Shown here piece after piece: positions 31,093-43,997 of a DNA stretch of 64,000 nt. The stretch's first letter is position 1; each line of letters starts with the position of its first letter. The stretch lies in the NCBI GenBank assembly GCA_030159075.1, contig BROG01000816.1, forward strand, positions 224,001-288,000, written 5' to 3'. Source of the stretch: Atrina japonica (Eukaryota; Mollusca; Bivalvia; Pterioida; Pinnidae). The notes beneath the pieces are model-generated. The model did no database searches and was not told where the DNA came from. It worked only from the letters and a program-made list of their open reading frames with translations. A program made the translations under genes and the position numbers.

Positions 31093-34000
31093 TTGTGTCA
31101 GAGTTCAGTATCGCCTGCTTTGGTTAATTATTGAGAGTGTGCCTATGTCAGAGTTATATATTATATGCTTTGATTTACTATTAGGATTAGATCTATTTCA
31201 GATTTCAATATCTAATTTGATTAAATTAAGTCAGAGTTCAATATTGCCTGCTTTGATTCTCTATAAAATGTTATGTCAAAGTTCAATATTGCTATTATTA
31301 TATTTACAGAATTATGTCACAGTTCAGTATTGCCTGCTTTGAGTTACTATAAATATATCTACCAAAGTTCAGTATTGCCTGTTTGATCTACTATAAAGAG
31401 TTATGTCAAAGTTCAGTAATCTATCTAATTTGTCCAAAGTTTATTGTCTGTCTGATTTTAAAGTGTTAGGTCAGAGTAAAGAGTTATGTCAATATTGTTT
31501 GATTTACTATGTTAGGTTTGAGTCAGACTCTATAAAGAGTTAAGTTCAGTATGTTATGATTTACTCAAAGCCTGTTTGATCTACTTAAAGAGTTAATATT
31601 CAGCCTGTCTGATTTACTATAAAGTGTTTATTGTTTGATTTACAGAATGTCAGACTTCAGTATTGTCTGTTTCACTAGTTCAGTCAGTGTTTGATTTACT
31701 ATAAAGAGTTATGTCAAAGTTCAGTATTGTCTGTTTGATTTACTATAAAGAGTTACTAAAGTTCAGTATTGCCTGTTTGATCTACTATAAAGAGTTATGT
31801 CAAAGTTCAGTATTGTCTGTCTGATTTCTACCAAAGACTTCAGTATTGTCAGTATTGAGCTGACTTCAGTATTGTCTTGATTACTATAGTTATGTCAGAC
31901 TTAATTGTCCTGTTTGAGTTAGAGTTCAAAGTTCAGTATTCAGAATTGCCCTTTGATTTTGATCACGTAAATTTCAGTATCTGCTTTGAAGAGTCAAGTA
32001 TTGTCTGTTATGTCTCTATAAAGAGTTCAGAGTTCAGTATTGTCTGTTTTGTTTGATGTCAGAGTTCAGTATTGTCTGCTATAAAGAGTAAAGAGTTATG
32101 TCTGCTCTTTGATTCTCAAAGTTCATTCAGTATTGTCTGTTTGATTTGTAGGTGACTTCTGTTTGATTTACAATAAGTGTTATTTATTGTCTGTTTGATA
32201 CAAAAGTGTTAGGTTGAGACTTCAGTATTGTCTGTTTGTCATAAAGTGTTAGGTCAGAGTCAGAGTTCAGTATTGTCCTGTTTGATTTACAATAAAGTGT
32301 TATGTCAGACTTCAATATTGTATTCATTTCTAAAGTGTTATTTCAGAGTTCATTTGTCTGTTTATAAAAAAGTCAGAGTTATGTCTTTAATTTCAGTGTT
32401 AGGACTTCAGTGGTATTGGATTTACTGTCAGTAATGTCTTTTTTGATTCTCTATAAAGAGTTATTGTTATGTTTATTGTCTGCTTTGATTCTCTATAGAA
32501 GTTATAAAGTCTCTATAGTTATGTCATTGTCTGTTTTGAGTCAGTTATGTCAGTATTGTCTGCTTTGATTATAAACTATCAAAGAGTTATGTCAAAGTTC
32601 ATGTAGGTTTGTCTGTTGCTTGATCTCTACTATAAAGGTTGGAGTGCTATGTCAAAGTTATTCAGTTATTGCCTGTTTGATTTACTAAAGTGTTATCAGA
32701 GTCAAGAGTTTTGATTTCAAAGTTCAGTATTGTCTGTCTGATTTACTATAAAGTTGTTCAGGTCTGTTTGATTTCAGAGTCAGAGTCAGACTTCAGACAA
32801 TAAAGTGTTAGGTCAGAGTCAGACTTCAGTGTCTATTTAATTTACTCAGTATTGTCTGTTTGATTTACAATAAAGAGTTAGAGTCAGACTTCAGTATTGT
32901 CTGTTTGATTTACTATAAAATAGTTATGTCAGAAGAGTTATGATTTACAGACTCAGAATTCAGATTTACAATAAATTGTCTGACTTCAGTATTGTCTGTT
33001 TGATTTACTATAAATAGTTATGTCAGACTTCAGTATTATCTGTTTACTATAAAGTATTATGTCAGAGTCAGACTTCAGATTGTCTGTTTGATTTTATAAA
33101 GTGTTAGGTCAGTCAAGTTCAGTATTGTCTGTTTGTCAGACTTGATATTACTATAAAAAGAGTATTGTCTGTTTGATTTACTATAAAGTGTTAGGTCAGA
33201 GTCAGACTTCAGCATTGTCTGTTTCTATAAAGTGTCAGAGTCAGACTTAGTATTGTCTGTTTGATTTACTATAAAGAGTTATGTCAATCTGTTTGATTTA
33301 CAGTATTGTCTGTGTCTATTTGATTTACTATAAAGTGTTATGTGTCAGAACTTTATTGTCTGGTCAGAGTCAGACTTCATCTGTTTGATTTACTATAAAG
33401 TGTTAGGTCAGAGTCAGACTTCATATTGTCTGTTTGATTTATGTCATACTTCAGTAAGATTTACTAGTTAGTGATGTCAGACTTCAGTATTGTCTGTTTG
33501 ATTTACTATAAAGAGTTATGTCAGAGTTCAGTATTGTCTGTTTGATTTACTATAAAGAGTTATGTCAGAGTATTCTGTTTGATTTATTGTCAGAATATCA
33601 GTATTGTCTTAGGTCAGAGTCAGACTTCAGTATTTGATTTTGATTTACTATATAAAGAGTTATGTCAGATTTCAGAATTGTCTGTTTGCCTCAATATTCA
33701 GTTTGATTTACTACAATAAAGTGTTAATCACGTCAACTTTCAGTGTTGGATTTACTATGCTTTGATTTCTCTTTATTCTATCTATAGAGAGTTTATCAGA
33801 GTCAGAGTCAAGTATCTCTATAAAGGGTGTCAGAGGTCAGTAATGTCTGCTTTGATTCTCTATAAAGAGTTATGTCAGAGTTCAGTATTGTCTGTTTTGA
33901 TTCTCTATAAAGAGTTATGTCAGAGTTCAGTATTGTCTGCTTTGATTCTCTATAAAAGAGTAGATATCAAACAGCTATGTCAGTAGGTTGGTGTCTGCTT

Positions 34001-35149
34001 TGATTTTCTCTATAAAGTGTTAGTCAGATGGTAGATTCTCTATAAAAGAGATGTCAGTATTGTCTGTTTGATTTTATAAATAAAGTGTTAGGTCAGAGTC
34101 AGACTATCAGTTATGTTGTCGGTATTTTGATTTACAATAAACAGTTATGTTAGAGGTCAGAGTGAGACTATCAGTATTCAGAGGTTGGTATTGTCTGCTT
34201 TGATTATAAAGAGTTATGTAAAGTGTTAGGTCAGATGTCAGAGTTCAGTATTGTCTGTTTGATTTACAATAAAGTGTTAGGTCAGAGTGAGACTTCAGTA
34301 TTGTCTGTTTGATTTACAATAAAGTGTTATTAGGTCAGATTGTCAGACTGATTTCAGATTTATTCAGAGGTCTGTCTGTTTGATTTACAATAAAGTGTTA
34401 TGTCAGACTTCAATATTGTTGGTTTCATTTACAATAAAGTGTTATGTCAGAGTTCAGTATTGTCTGTTTGATTTACTAAAAAGTGTTAGGTCAGAGTCAG
34501 AATTCAGTATTGTCTGTTTAATTTACAATAAGTGTTAGGTCAGAGTGAGACTTTGGTATTGTCTGTTGGATTTACTATAAAGAGTTATGTCAGAGGTCAG
34601 TATTGTCTGTTTGATTTGTTAGGTTTCAGACTTCAGTATTTCTTTGATTTAAAGAGTGTTATGTCAGAGGTCAGTATTGTCTGCTTTGATTCTCTATAGA
34701 GAGTTATGTCAGAGGTCAGTATTGTCTGTTTGATTTACTAAAAAGTGTTAGGTCAGAGTCAGAATTCAGTATTGTCTGTTTAATTTACAATAAGTGTTAG
34801 GTCAGAGTGATTGACAGTTTTGATTTATTGTCTGTCAGGATTGTTGTTTGATATAAAGAGTGTTATGTCAGACTTCAGTATTGTCTTTTTTGATTGTCAG
34901 ACTATCAAAGAGTTTCATGTCAGAGTTATGTCAGACTTCAGTATTGTGTTTGCTTTGATTCTCTATAGTATTGTCTGTTTATGTCATAAAGTGTTAGGTC
35001 AGTATTGTCTGCTTTGATTTCTCTATAGAGAGTTTGATCATTCAGAGGTTGGTACTTGTCTGCTTTGATTTACTATAAATAGAGTCAGACTTTATGTCTG
35101 TTTGATTTACTGGTATTGTCAGACTGCTTTGATTTACTCTATAGAGAGT

Positions 35150-35445
35150 TTATTTCTCAGAGGTTGGTATTGTCTGCTTTGATTCTCTATAGAGAGTTAT
35201 GTCAGAGGTTGGTATTGTCTGCTTTACTATAAAGTGTTTCTCTATAGAGAGTTTATGTCATAAAGTGTTAGGTAGACTTTGTCTGCTTTGATTCTGTTAG
35301 GTAGACTTCAGTATTGTGAGTTTATGTCAGAGGTTGGTAATTGTCTGCTGTTTGATTCTCTATAAAGTGTTAGGTCAGAGTCAGGCTTCAGTATTGTCTG
35401 CTTTGATTCTCTATAGAGAGTTATGTCAGAGGTTGGTATTGTCTG
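35150..35445. repeat. Satellite subfamily, GAGGTTGGTATTGTCTGCTT type, first block
   Basis: Within the large satellite, units here read TATGTCAGAGGTTGGTATTG then TCTGCTTTGATTCTCTATA, with AGAGAGTT instead of AAAGTGTT. Units of 45 bp are mixed with broken ones. Confidence 0.8.
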
Positions 35446-37309
35446 TTTTGACTATAAGTCTCTATTCAACTGTTTATGTCTATAAAGTATTAGGTTGGTA
35501 CTTTGTATTGCTTTGAGACTATAAAAACAGGTTATGTCAGAGTTTGGTATTGTAAAGCTTTGAGTCTCTATAAAGAGTTTATGTCAGAGTGTTGGTCAGA
35601 GTCTGCTTCAGATTCTCTATACAATAAAGAGTGATGTTATGTCAGAGGTTTGATTTACTTAAAGTCTGCTTTGTATTTTACTATAAAGAGTGTTAGGTCA
35701 GAGTCAGAGTTCAGTATTGTCTGTTTGATTTACAATAAAGTGTTAGTCAGACTTCAGAGTCAATAAAGTGTAAGCTTCGGTATTGTCTGTTTGATTTACA
35801 ATAAAGTGTTATGTCAGAGTTCAATATTGTCTGTCTGATTTACAATAAAGAGTTATGTCAGAGGTCAGTATTGTCTGTTTGATTTACTATAAAGTGTTAG
35901 GTCAGAGTCAGACTTCAGTATTGTCTGTTTGATTTACAATAAAGTGTTAGGTCAGAGTCAGACTTCAGTATTGTCTATTTAATTTACTATAAATAGTTAT
36001 GTCAGACTTCAGTATTGTCTGTTTGATTTACAATAAAATGTTTCAGAGTCAGACTTCAGTATTATCTGTTTGATTTACTATAAATAGTTATGTCAGAGTC
36101 AGAATTCAGTATTGTAAAGTGTTATGATTTACAATAAAGTCTGTTGAGGTACATAAAGTGTTTATGTCAGACTTCAGTATTGTCTGTTTGATTTACTATA
36201 AAGAGTTATGTCAGACTTCAGTATTATCTGTTTGATTTACTATAAAGTATTAGGTCAGACTTCAGTAGTCTGTTTGATTTACAGTGTTAGGTCAGACTTC
36301 AGTATTGTCTGTTTGATATAGTGTATAAATCAGTATTTATGTCAGATTTACTATCAGTATTATCTGTTTGATTTAATAGTGTTATGTCAGACTTCAGTAT
36401 TAGTTTGTCATAAAGTGTTAGTCAGACTTCAGTATTGTCTGTTTGATTTACATTTGTTCTTTAGTCTATTCAAGTGTTTGATTTACTATAGGTCAGTCAG
36501 AGTCAGACTTCAGTATTGTCTGTTTGATTTACTATAAAGTGTTATGTCAGAGTCAGACTTCAGTATTGTCTGTTTGATTTACTATAAAGTGTTATGTCAG
36601 ACTTCAGTATTATCTGTTTGATTTACTATAAAGTGTTAGGTCAGAGTCAGAATTGTCTATTTGATTTACAATAAAGTGTTATGTCAGAGTCAGACTTCAG
36701 TATTGTCTGTTTGATTTACTATAAATAGTTATGTCAGACTTCAGTATTATCTGTTTGATTTACTATAAAGTGTTAGGTCAGAGTCAGACTCAGACTTCAG
36801 AGTTATGTCAAAGTTTGTCTGTCTGTTTGATTTTTAGTTTATCAAAATAGCCTTATGTCAGAGTTACAAAGTTCAGTATTATGTTTGATTTACTATAAAG
36901 TGTTAGATCAGAGTCAGACTTCAGTATTGTCTGTTTGATTTTCTATAAAGTGTTATGTCAGAGTCAGACTTCAGTATTGTCTGTTTGATTTACTATAAAT
37001 AGTTATGTCAGACTTCAGTATTGTCTGTTTGATTTACTATAAAGTGTTAGGTCAGAGTCAGAATTCAGTATTGTCTATTTGATTTACAATAAAGTGTTAG
37101 GTCAGAGTCAGACTTCAGTATTGACTGTGTCAGACTTATACTGATTTATAAAATAGTTATGTCAGACTTCAGTATTGTCTGTTTGATTTACTTAAAGATT
37201 TTCTATTGTCTGTTTGTGTTAAAGGGTCAGATTGTCAGAATTCAGTATTGTCTGTTTGATTTACAATAAAGTGTTATGTCAGAGTCAGTTTTCAGTATTG
37301 TCTGTTGGA

Positions 37310-37920
37310 TTTACTATAGAGAGTTATGTCAGAGTTCAGTATTGTCTGCTTAGATTCTCTATAAAGGGTTATGTCAGAGGTTGGTGTTGTCTGCTTTGAT
37401 TCTCTATAAAGAGTTATGTCAGAGGTTGTATTGTCTGCTTAGATTCTCTATAAAGAGTTATGTCAGAGGTTGGTATTGTCTGCTTTGCAATAAAGAGTCT
37501 CTATAAAGAGTTATGTCAGAGGTTGGTATTGTCTGTTTGATTTTAAAGTCTAGGTATAAACAGTTCTATGTCTGTTTGATTTTGTGTATTCAGACTTCTG
37601 CTGTTGATTTCATTTCTATAAAGGGTTATGTCAGAGGTCAGTATTGTCTGCTTTTTATTCTCTATAGAATTCAGAGTTTAATTTCATAAGGTTGTCAGAG
37701 TATTGTTGTCTGCTTAGATTCTCTATAAAGAGTTATGTCAGAGGTTGGTATTCTCTATAAACAGTTATGTCAGAGGTTGGTATTGTCTGCTTTGATTCTC
37801 TATAAAGAGTTATGTCAGAGGTTGGTATTGTCTGCTTTGATTCTCTATAAAGAGTTATGTCAGAGGTTGGTATTGTCTGCTTTGAGTCTCTATAAAGAGT
37901 TATGTCAGAGTTCAGTATTG
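37310..37920. repeat. Satellite subfamily, 45-bp units, second block
   Basis: Nearly identical 45-bp units, TCAGAGGTTGGTATTGTCTG then CTTTGATTCTCTATAAAGAG, at 37,735-37,915, with eroded relatives to the left. The 45-bp period leaves a 15-residue repeat frame open by chance. Confidence 0.85.
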
Positions 37921-40900
37921 TCTGTTTGATTTACAATTATAAGAGTGGTATTGTCAGAGTCTATAGACAGTTCGGTAGAGGTTGGTATGTCTTTGATTTA
38001 CAAGAGTTAAAGTGTTATGTCTCTATAAAGAGTTATTCAGAGGTTGGTATTGTCTGTCTGATTTACAATAAAGATTTATGTCAGAGGTCAGTATTGTCTG
38101 TTTGATTTACTATAAAGTATTAGGTCAGAGTCAGACTTCAGTATTGTCTGTTTGATTTACAATAATGTGTTAGGTCAGAGTCAGACTTCAGTATTGTCTG
38201 TTTGATTTACTATAAATAGTTATGTCAGACTTCAGTATCATCTGTTTGATTTACTTTAAAGTGTTAGGTCAGAGTCAGAATTCAATATTGTCTGTTTGAT
38301 TTACAATAAAGTGTTAGGTCAGAGTCAGACTTCAGTATTGTCTGTTTGATTTACTATAAATAGTTATGTCAGACTTCAGTATTATCTGTTTGATTTACTA
38401 TAAAGTATTAGGTCAGAGTCAGACTTCAGTATTGTCTGTTTGATTTACAATAAAGTGTTATGTCAGAGTTCAGTATTGTCTGTCTGATTTACTATAAAGT
38501 GTTAGGTCAGAGTCAGACTTCAGTATTGTCTGTTTGATTTACTATAAAGTGTTATCAGAGTCAGACTTCAGTATTGTTTGATTTACTATAAATAGTTATA
38601 CAATAGTAAGTGTAATATAAAGTTCAGGTCAGAGTCAGAGTTCAGTATTGTCTGTTTGATTTACAATAAAGTGTTAGGTCAGAGTCAGACTTCAGTATTG
38701 TCTGTTTGATTTACAATAAAGTGTTATGTCAGTCAGACTTCAGTAGTGTTTGATTTACTGTTTGATATACAGATAAAGTGTTATGTCAGAGTGTTCAGTC
38801 AGAATTGTCTATTTGTTAAAGTGTTATCAGAGTACTTCAATAAAGTTTGATTTACTATAAATAGTTATGTCAGACTTCAGTATTGTCTGTTTGATTTACA
38901 ATAAAGTGTTATGTCAGAGTCAGACTTCAGTATTGTCTGTTTGATTTAATATAAAGTGTTATGTCAAAGTTCAGTATATGTCTGATTTACTATAATTTAT
39001 ATCAAAGTGTTATTGTCAGAGTCAGAATAGTTCAGACTTCAGTATTGTCTGTTTGATTTACTATAAAGTGTTAGGTCAGACTTCAGTATTGTCTGTTTGA
39101 TTTTCATTACAGTGTTAGGTCAGAGTCAGACTTCAGTATTGTCCGTTTGATTTACTATAAAGTGTTATGTCAGACTTCAGTATTGTCTGTTTGATTTACT
39201 ATAAAGTGTTGGGTCAGACTTCAGTATTGTCTGTTTGATTTACTATAAAGTGTTATGTCAGACTTCAGTATTGTCTGTTTGATTTACTATATAAAGTCAG
39301 AGTGTATAGGTCTGCTTTGACTTCAGAGTTCAGTATTGTCTGTTAGATTCTTTATAAAGGGGTTAAAGTGTGCTTTAGGTCAGACTTCAGTGTATTGTCT
39401 GCTTAGATTGTCTAAAGAGTTATTTGATATTTTCAGTCTCTATAAAGAGTGTTGGTATTTAGGTCAGAGTCAGACTTCAGTATGTGTCCGTTTGTCTGCT
39501 TTACTATAAAGTGTTATGTCAGACTTTAGTATTGTCTGTTTGATTCTTATAAAGAGTTATGTCAAGGTTGTTAGGATTCTCATAAACTTCAGAGGTCGGT
39601 ATTGTCTGCTTTTGTCTCTATACTATAAAGTGTATTGTAGGTCAGACTTCATAAAGAGTTATCTGTATTTCTGCTTTTTACTATAAAAGTGTCTGCTTTA
39701 GGTAAAGAGTTATTCAGTCAGTGTGTGTGTTTGATTTACATTACAGTGTTAGGTCAGAGTCAGAATTGTCTGTTTGATTTACAATAAATTGTCAGTATTT
39801 TGATTTACTATAAAGTGTTATGTCAGAGGTCAGTAGGCTGTTTGATTTTCAGTATTTGTTTGTATTGTTGTTTTTTACTATAAAGTGTTAGGTCAGAGTT
39901 CAGTTTTGTCTGTTTGATTGACTATAAAATGTTAGGTCAGACTTCAGTATCATCTGTCTGATTTGAGTGTTTACTATAAAGTATTGTCTGTTTGATTTAC
40001 AGAGTCAGAGACTTTAGTATTGTCTGTTTGATTTTTGATGTTTACTATAAACTATGTATTAGGTCAGAGTCAGACTTCAGTATTGTCTGTTTGATTTACT
40101 ATAAAGTATTAGGTCAGAGTCAGACTTCGGTATTGTCTGTTTGATTTACTATAAAGTGTTAGGTCAGAGTCAGACTTCAGTATTGCATGTCTGATTTACA
40201 ATAAAGAGTGATGTCAGACTTCAGTATTGTCTGTTTGATTTACTATAAAGTGTTAGGTCAGAGTCAGAATTCAGTATTGTCTGTTTGATTTACAATAAAG
40301 TGTTAGGTCAGAGTCTGTCTGATTTCAGTATTGTCTGTTTTGATTTACAATAAAGTGTTATGTCAGACTTCAGTATTGTTTGTTTGTTTGATTTACTGTT
40401 TGATTTACAATAAAGTGTTATGTAAGTTCAGTAGTGTCAGTTTGATTTACAATATTGTCAGACTTCAGTATTGTCTGTTTTTGATATACAATAAAGTGTT
40501 TATGTCAGACTTCAGACTGTTTGATTTACAATAAAGTGTTATGTCAGACTTCAGTATTGTCAGTTTGATTTACAATAAAGTGTTATGTCAGACTTCAGTA
40601 TTGTCGGTTTGATTTACAATAAAGTGTTATGTCAGACTTCAGTATTGTCTGTTTGATTTACTATAAAGTGTTAGGTCAGAGTCAGACTTCAGTATTGTCT
40701 ATTGTCTGTTTGATTTACTATTTTATTACAGTGTTAGGTCAGAGTCAGAGTCCGTTTGACTTCAGTATTGTCTGTCTGATTTACTATAAAGTGTTAGGTC
40801 AGAGTCAGATTTACTATCAGTATTGTCTGTTCTGTTTGATTTAGTGTTATCAGAAACTTCAGTATTGTGATTTTAGGTGTTAGGTCAGACTTCAGTATTG

Positions 40901-43820
40901 TTTGTGTTTGATTTTCATTACAGTGTTAGGTCAGAGTCAGACTTCAGTATTGTCCGTTTGATTGTCCTTTGTATTGTTTGATTTACTATAAAGTGTTATG
41001 TCAGACTTCAGTATTGTCTGTTTGATTTACTATAAAGTGTTATGTCAGACTTCAGTATTGTCTGTTTGATTTACTGTTTGAGACTTACTATCAAAGTGAT
41101 TTACAATAAAGTGTTATGTCAGACTTCAGTATTGTCTGTTTGATTTACTATATGTCAGAGTGTTATCTGTTTGTCAGACTTCGAGTTTTGTCTGTCTGTT
41201 TGATTTACTATAAAGTGTTAGGTCAGACTTCAGTATTGTCTGTTTGATTTTACTATAAAGTGTGTCAGAGTCAGACTTCAGTATTGTCTGTTTGATTTAC
41301 TATAAAGTGTTATGTCAGATTTTCAGTATTGTCTGTTTGATTTACTATAAAGTGTTAGGTCAGACTTCAGTATTATCTGTTTGATTTACTATAAAGTGTT
41401 ATGTCAGACTTCAGTATTATCTGTTTGATTTACTATAAAGTGTTAGGTCAGACTTCAGTATTGTGTGTTTGATTTACATTACAGTGTTAGGTCAGAGTCA
41501 GAATTCAGTATTGTCTGTTTGATTTACTATAAAGTGTTAGGTCAGAGTCAGGCTTCAGTATTGTTTGTTTGATTTACTATAAAGTGTTAGGTCAGAGTTC
41601 AGTTTTGTCTGTTTGATTTACTATAAAATGTTAGGTCAGACTTCAGTATTGTCTGTTTGATTTACTATAAAGTATTAGGTCAGAGTCAGACTTTAGTATT
41701 GTCTGTTTGATTTTTAAAGTGTTATTGTCTTTTTTGATTTACTATAAAATGTTAGGTCAGACTTCAGTATTGTCTGTTTGATTTACTATAAAGTATTAGG
41801 TCAGAGTCAGACTTTAGTATTATTGTCTGATTTTTGATGTTACTCAGACTTCAAAGTGTTTAGGTACAGTGTTAGGTCAGAGTCAGACTTCAGTATTGCA
41901 TGTCTGATTTACAATAAAGAGTGATGTCAGACTTCAGTATTGTCTGTTTGATTTACTATAAAGTGTTAGGTCAGAGTCAGAATTCAGTATTGTCTGTTTG
42001 ATTTACAATAAAGTGTTAGGTCAGAGTCAGACTTCAGTATTGTCTGTTTGATTTACAATAAAGTGTTATGTCAGACTTCAGTATTGTTTGTTTGATTTAC
42101 AATAAAGTGTAAGTTCAGAGTCAGAGTTCAGTATTGTCTGTTTGATTTACAATAAAGTGTTATGTCAGACTTCAGTATTGTCAGTTTGATTTACAATAAA
42201 GTGTTATGTCAGACTTCAGTATTGTCGGTTTGATTTACAATAAAGTGTTATGTCAAACTTCAGTATTGTCTGTTTGATTTACTATAAAGTGTTAGGTCAG
42301 AGTCAGACTTCAGTATTGTCTGTTTGATTTACTATAAAGTGTTAGGTCAGAGTCAGACTTCAGTATTGTCTGTTTGATTTACTATAAAGTGTTAGGTCAG
42401 AGTCAGACTTCAGTATTGTCCGTTTGATTTACTATTGTTTGACTTCAGTATTGTCTGTTTGATTCATATACAGTGTTAGGTCAGTAGATTTCAGACTGTC
42501 AGTATTGTCCATTGTTGTTTGATTTACTATAAAGTGTTAGGTCAGACTTCAGTTTTGTCTGTTTGTCTGTTTGACTTCAGTACTATTTAAAGTGTTATGT
42601 CAGACTTCAGTTGTCTGTTTGATTTCTGTTTTGAGTATTATCTATAAAGTGTTATGTCAGACTTCAGTATTGTCTGTTTGATTTACTATAAAGACTTGTT
42701 ATGTCAGACTTCAGTTTTGTCTGTTTGATTTACTATAAAGTGTTAGGTCAGACTTCAGTATTGTCTGTTTGATTTACTATAAAGTGTTAGGTCAGACTTC
42801 AGTATTGTCTGTTTGATTTACTATAAAGTGTTATGTCAGACTTCAGTATTGTCTGTTTGATTTACTATAAAGTGTTAGGTCAGACTTCAGTATTGTCTGT
42901 TTGATTTACTATAAAGTGTTATGTCAGACTTCAGTATTATCTGTTTGATTTACTATAAAGTGTTAGGTCAGACTTCAGTATTGTCTGTTTGATTTACTAT
43001 AAAGTGTTAGATTTCACATTATCTGTTTGTATAAAGTCAGAGGTCAGACTTCAGATTATTCTATAGTATTAGGTCTTGTATTTGTGTTTACTATACAAAG
43101 TGTTAGGTCAGAGTCAGGCTTCATTATTGTCTGTTTGATTTACTATAAAGTGTTAGGTCAGACTTCAGTGTTAGGTCAGACTTCAGTTTTGTCTGTTTGA
43201 TTTAATATAAAGTGTTAGGTCAGACTTTAGTATTGTCTGTTTGATTTACTATAAAATGTTAGGTCAGACTTCAGTATTGTCTGTTTGATTTACTATAAAG
43301 TGTTAGGTCAGAGTCAGACTTCAGTATTGTCTGTTTGATTTACTATAAAGTGTTAGGTCAGACTTCAGTATTGTCTGTTTGATTTACAATAAAGTATTAT
43401 GTCAGACTTCAGTATTGTCTCTTTGATTTACTATAAAGTGTTAGGTCAGACTTCAGTATTGTCTGTTTGATTTACTATTAAGAGTTAGGTCAGCATCAGA
43501 CTTCAGTATTGTCTGTTTGATTTACTATAAAGTGTTAGGTCAGAGTCAGACTTCATAATTGTCTGTTTGATTTACTATAAAGTGTTAGGTCAGAGTCAGA
43601 CTTCAGTATTATCTGTTTGATTTACTATAAAGTGTTATGTAAGAGTCAGACTTTAGTATTGTCTGTTTGATTTACTATAAAGTGTTAGGTATTGTATGTC
43701 TGGTCCTCTGTAAAGAGTTATGTCTGATCGACTATAAAGAGTTATGTCAGAGTTCCGTATAGTATCCAACAATGTGAGCTGTAATCCATGCTATACCTTA
43801 TCTTTGTATGTGATGCCTGA

Positions 43821-43997
43821 AACCGGGAAATAATTACCGTAAATCAAAAAGCCATAACCAAGATAACAAGTAATATTTATGACGACCCCTTTGTTGATCC
43901 CTTAGGCCATTTTGACCGAGCGGAGTTTCAGAACGCGAATCCAGCGCGTCACTTCTTGCTGGAACTCCGAAGCAAAAACGTTAATCTATACAGTTAA
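43821..43997 (+). CDS. Candidate terminal coding exon beside the satellite, unrecognised
   Basis: A plus-strand frame is open from 43,821 to TAA at 43,995-43,997 (58 codons). It reads SNIYDDPFVDPLGHFDRAEF followed by a basic, leucine-bearing end that finishes NVNLYS. The C-terminal 30 codons are clearly richer in GC and in CG dinucleotides than the flanks. A plausible acceptor, TTTGTTGATCCCTTAG, ends at 43,905, so the real exon may be only 43,906-43,997. The frame further left is also protein-like, so an earlier acceptor is possible. No ATG belongs to it. Upstream exons would have to lie beyond the 12.7-kb satellite, which would then be intronic. A possible polyadenylation signal follows at 44,744. 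The protein is not recognised, and it could be a relic of a mobile element. Confidence 0.4.
   Translation, partial: NREIITVNQKAITKITSNIYDDPFVDPLGHFDRAEFQNANPARHFLLELRSKNVNLYS

Larger units (their letters stand above)
31093..43760. repeat. 12.7-kb satellite with 44- and 50-bp units
   Basis: The core is ACTTCAGTATTGTCTGTTTG, then ATTTACTATAAAGTGTTA and GGTCAG. Units come in two lengths that differ by the six bases AGTCAG: 50 bp (ACTTCAG at 42,307 and 42,357) and 44 bp (GACTTC at 42,751 and 42,795). Other variants are CTATAAA/CAATAAA and GTTAGGTC/GTTATGTC. The right part (about 41.0-43.7 kb) is orderly. Stretches at 31.1-33.5, 34.0-35.7 and 38.5-40.4 kb are broken into partial units with many small deletions. 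No genuine coding frame lies inside. Confidence 0.95.

Noticed and set aside
37735..37929. Frame with a 15-residue repeat in the satellite
   Set aside because: 45-bp satellite units keep a frame open by chance.
31093..43760. CRISPR-like array
   Set aside because: Repeats are directly adjacent with no unique spacers, in a eukaryotic genome.
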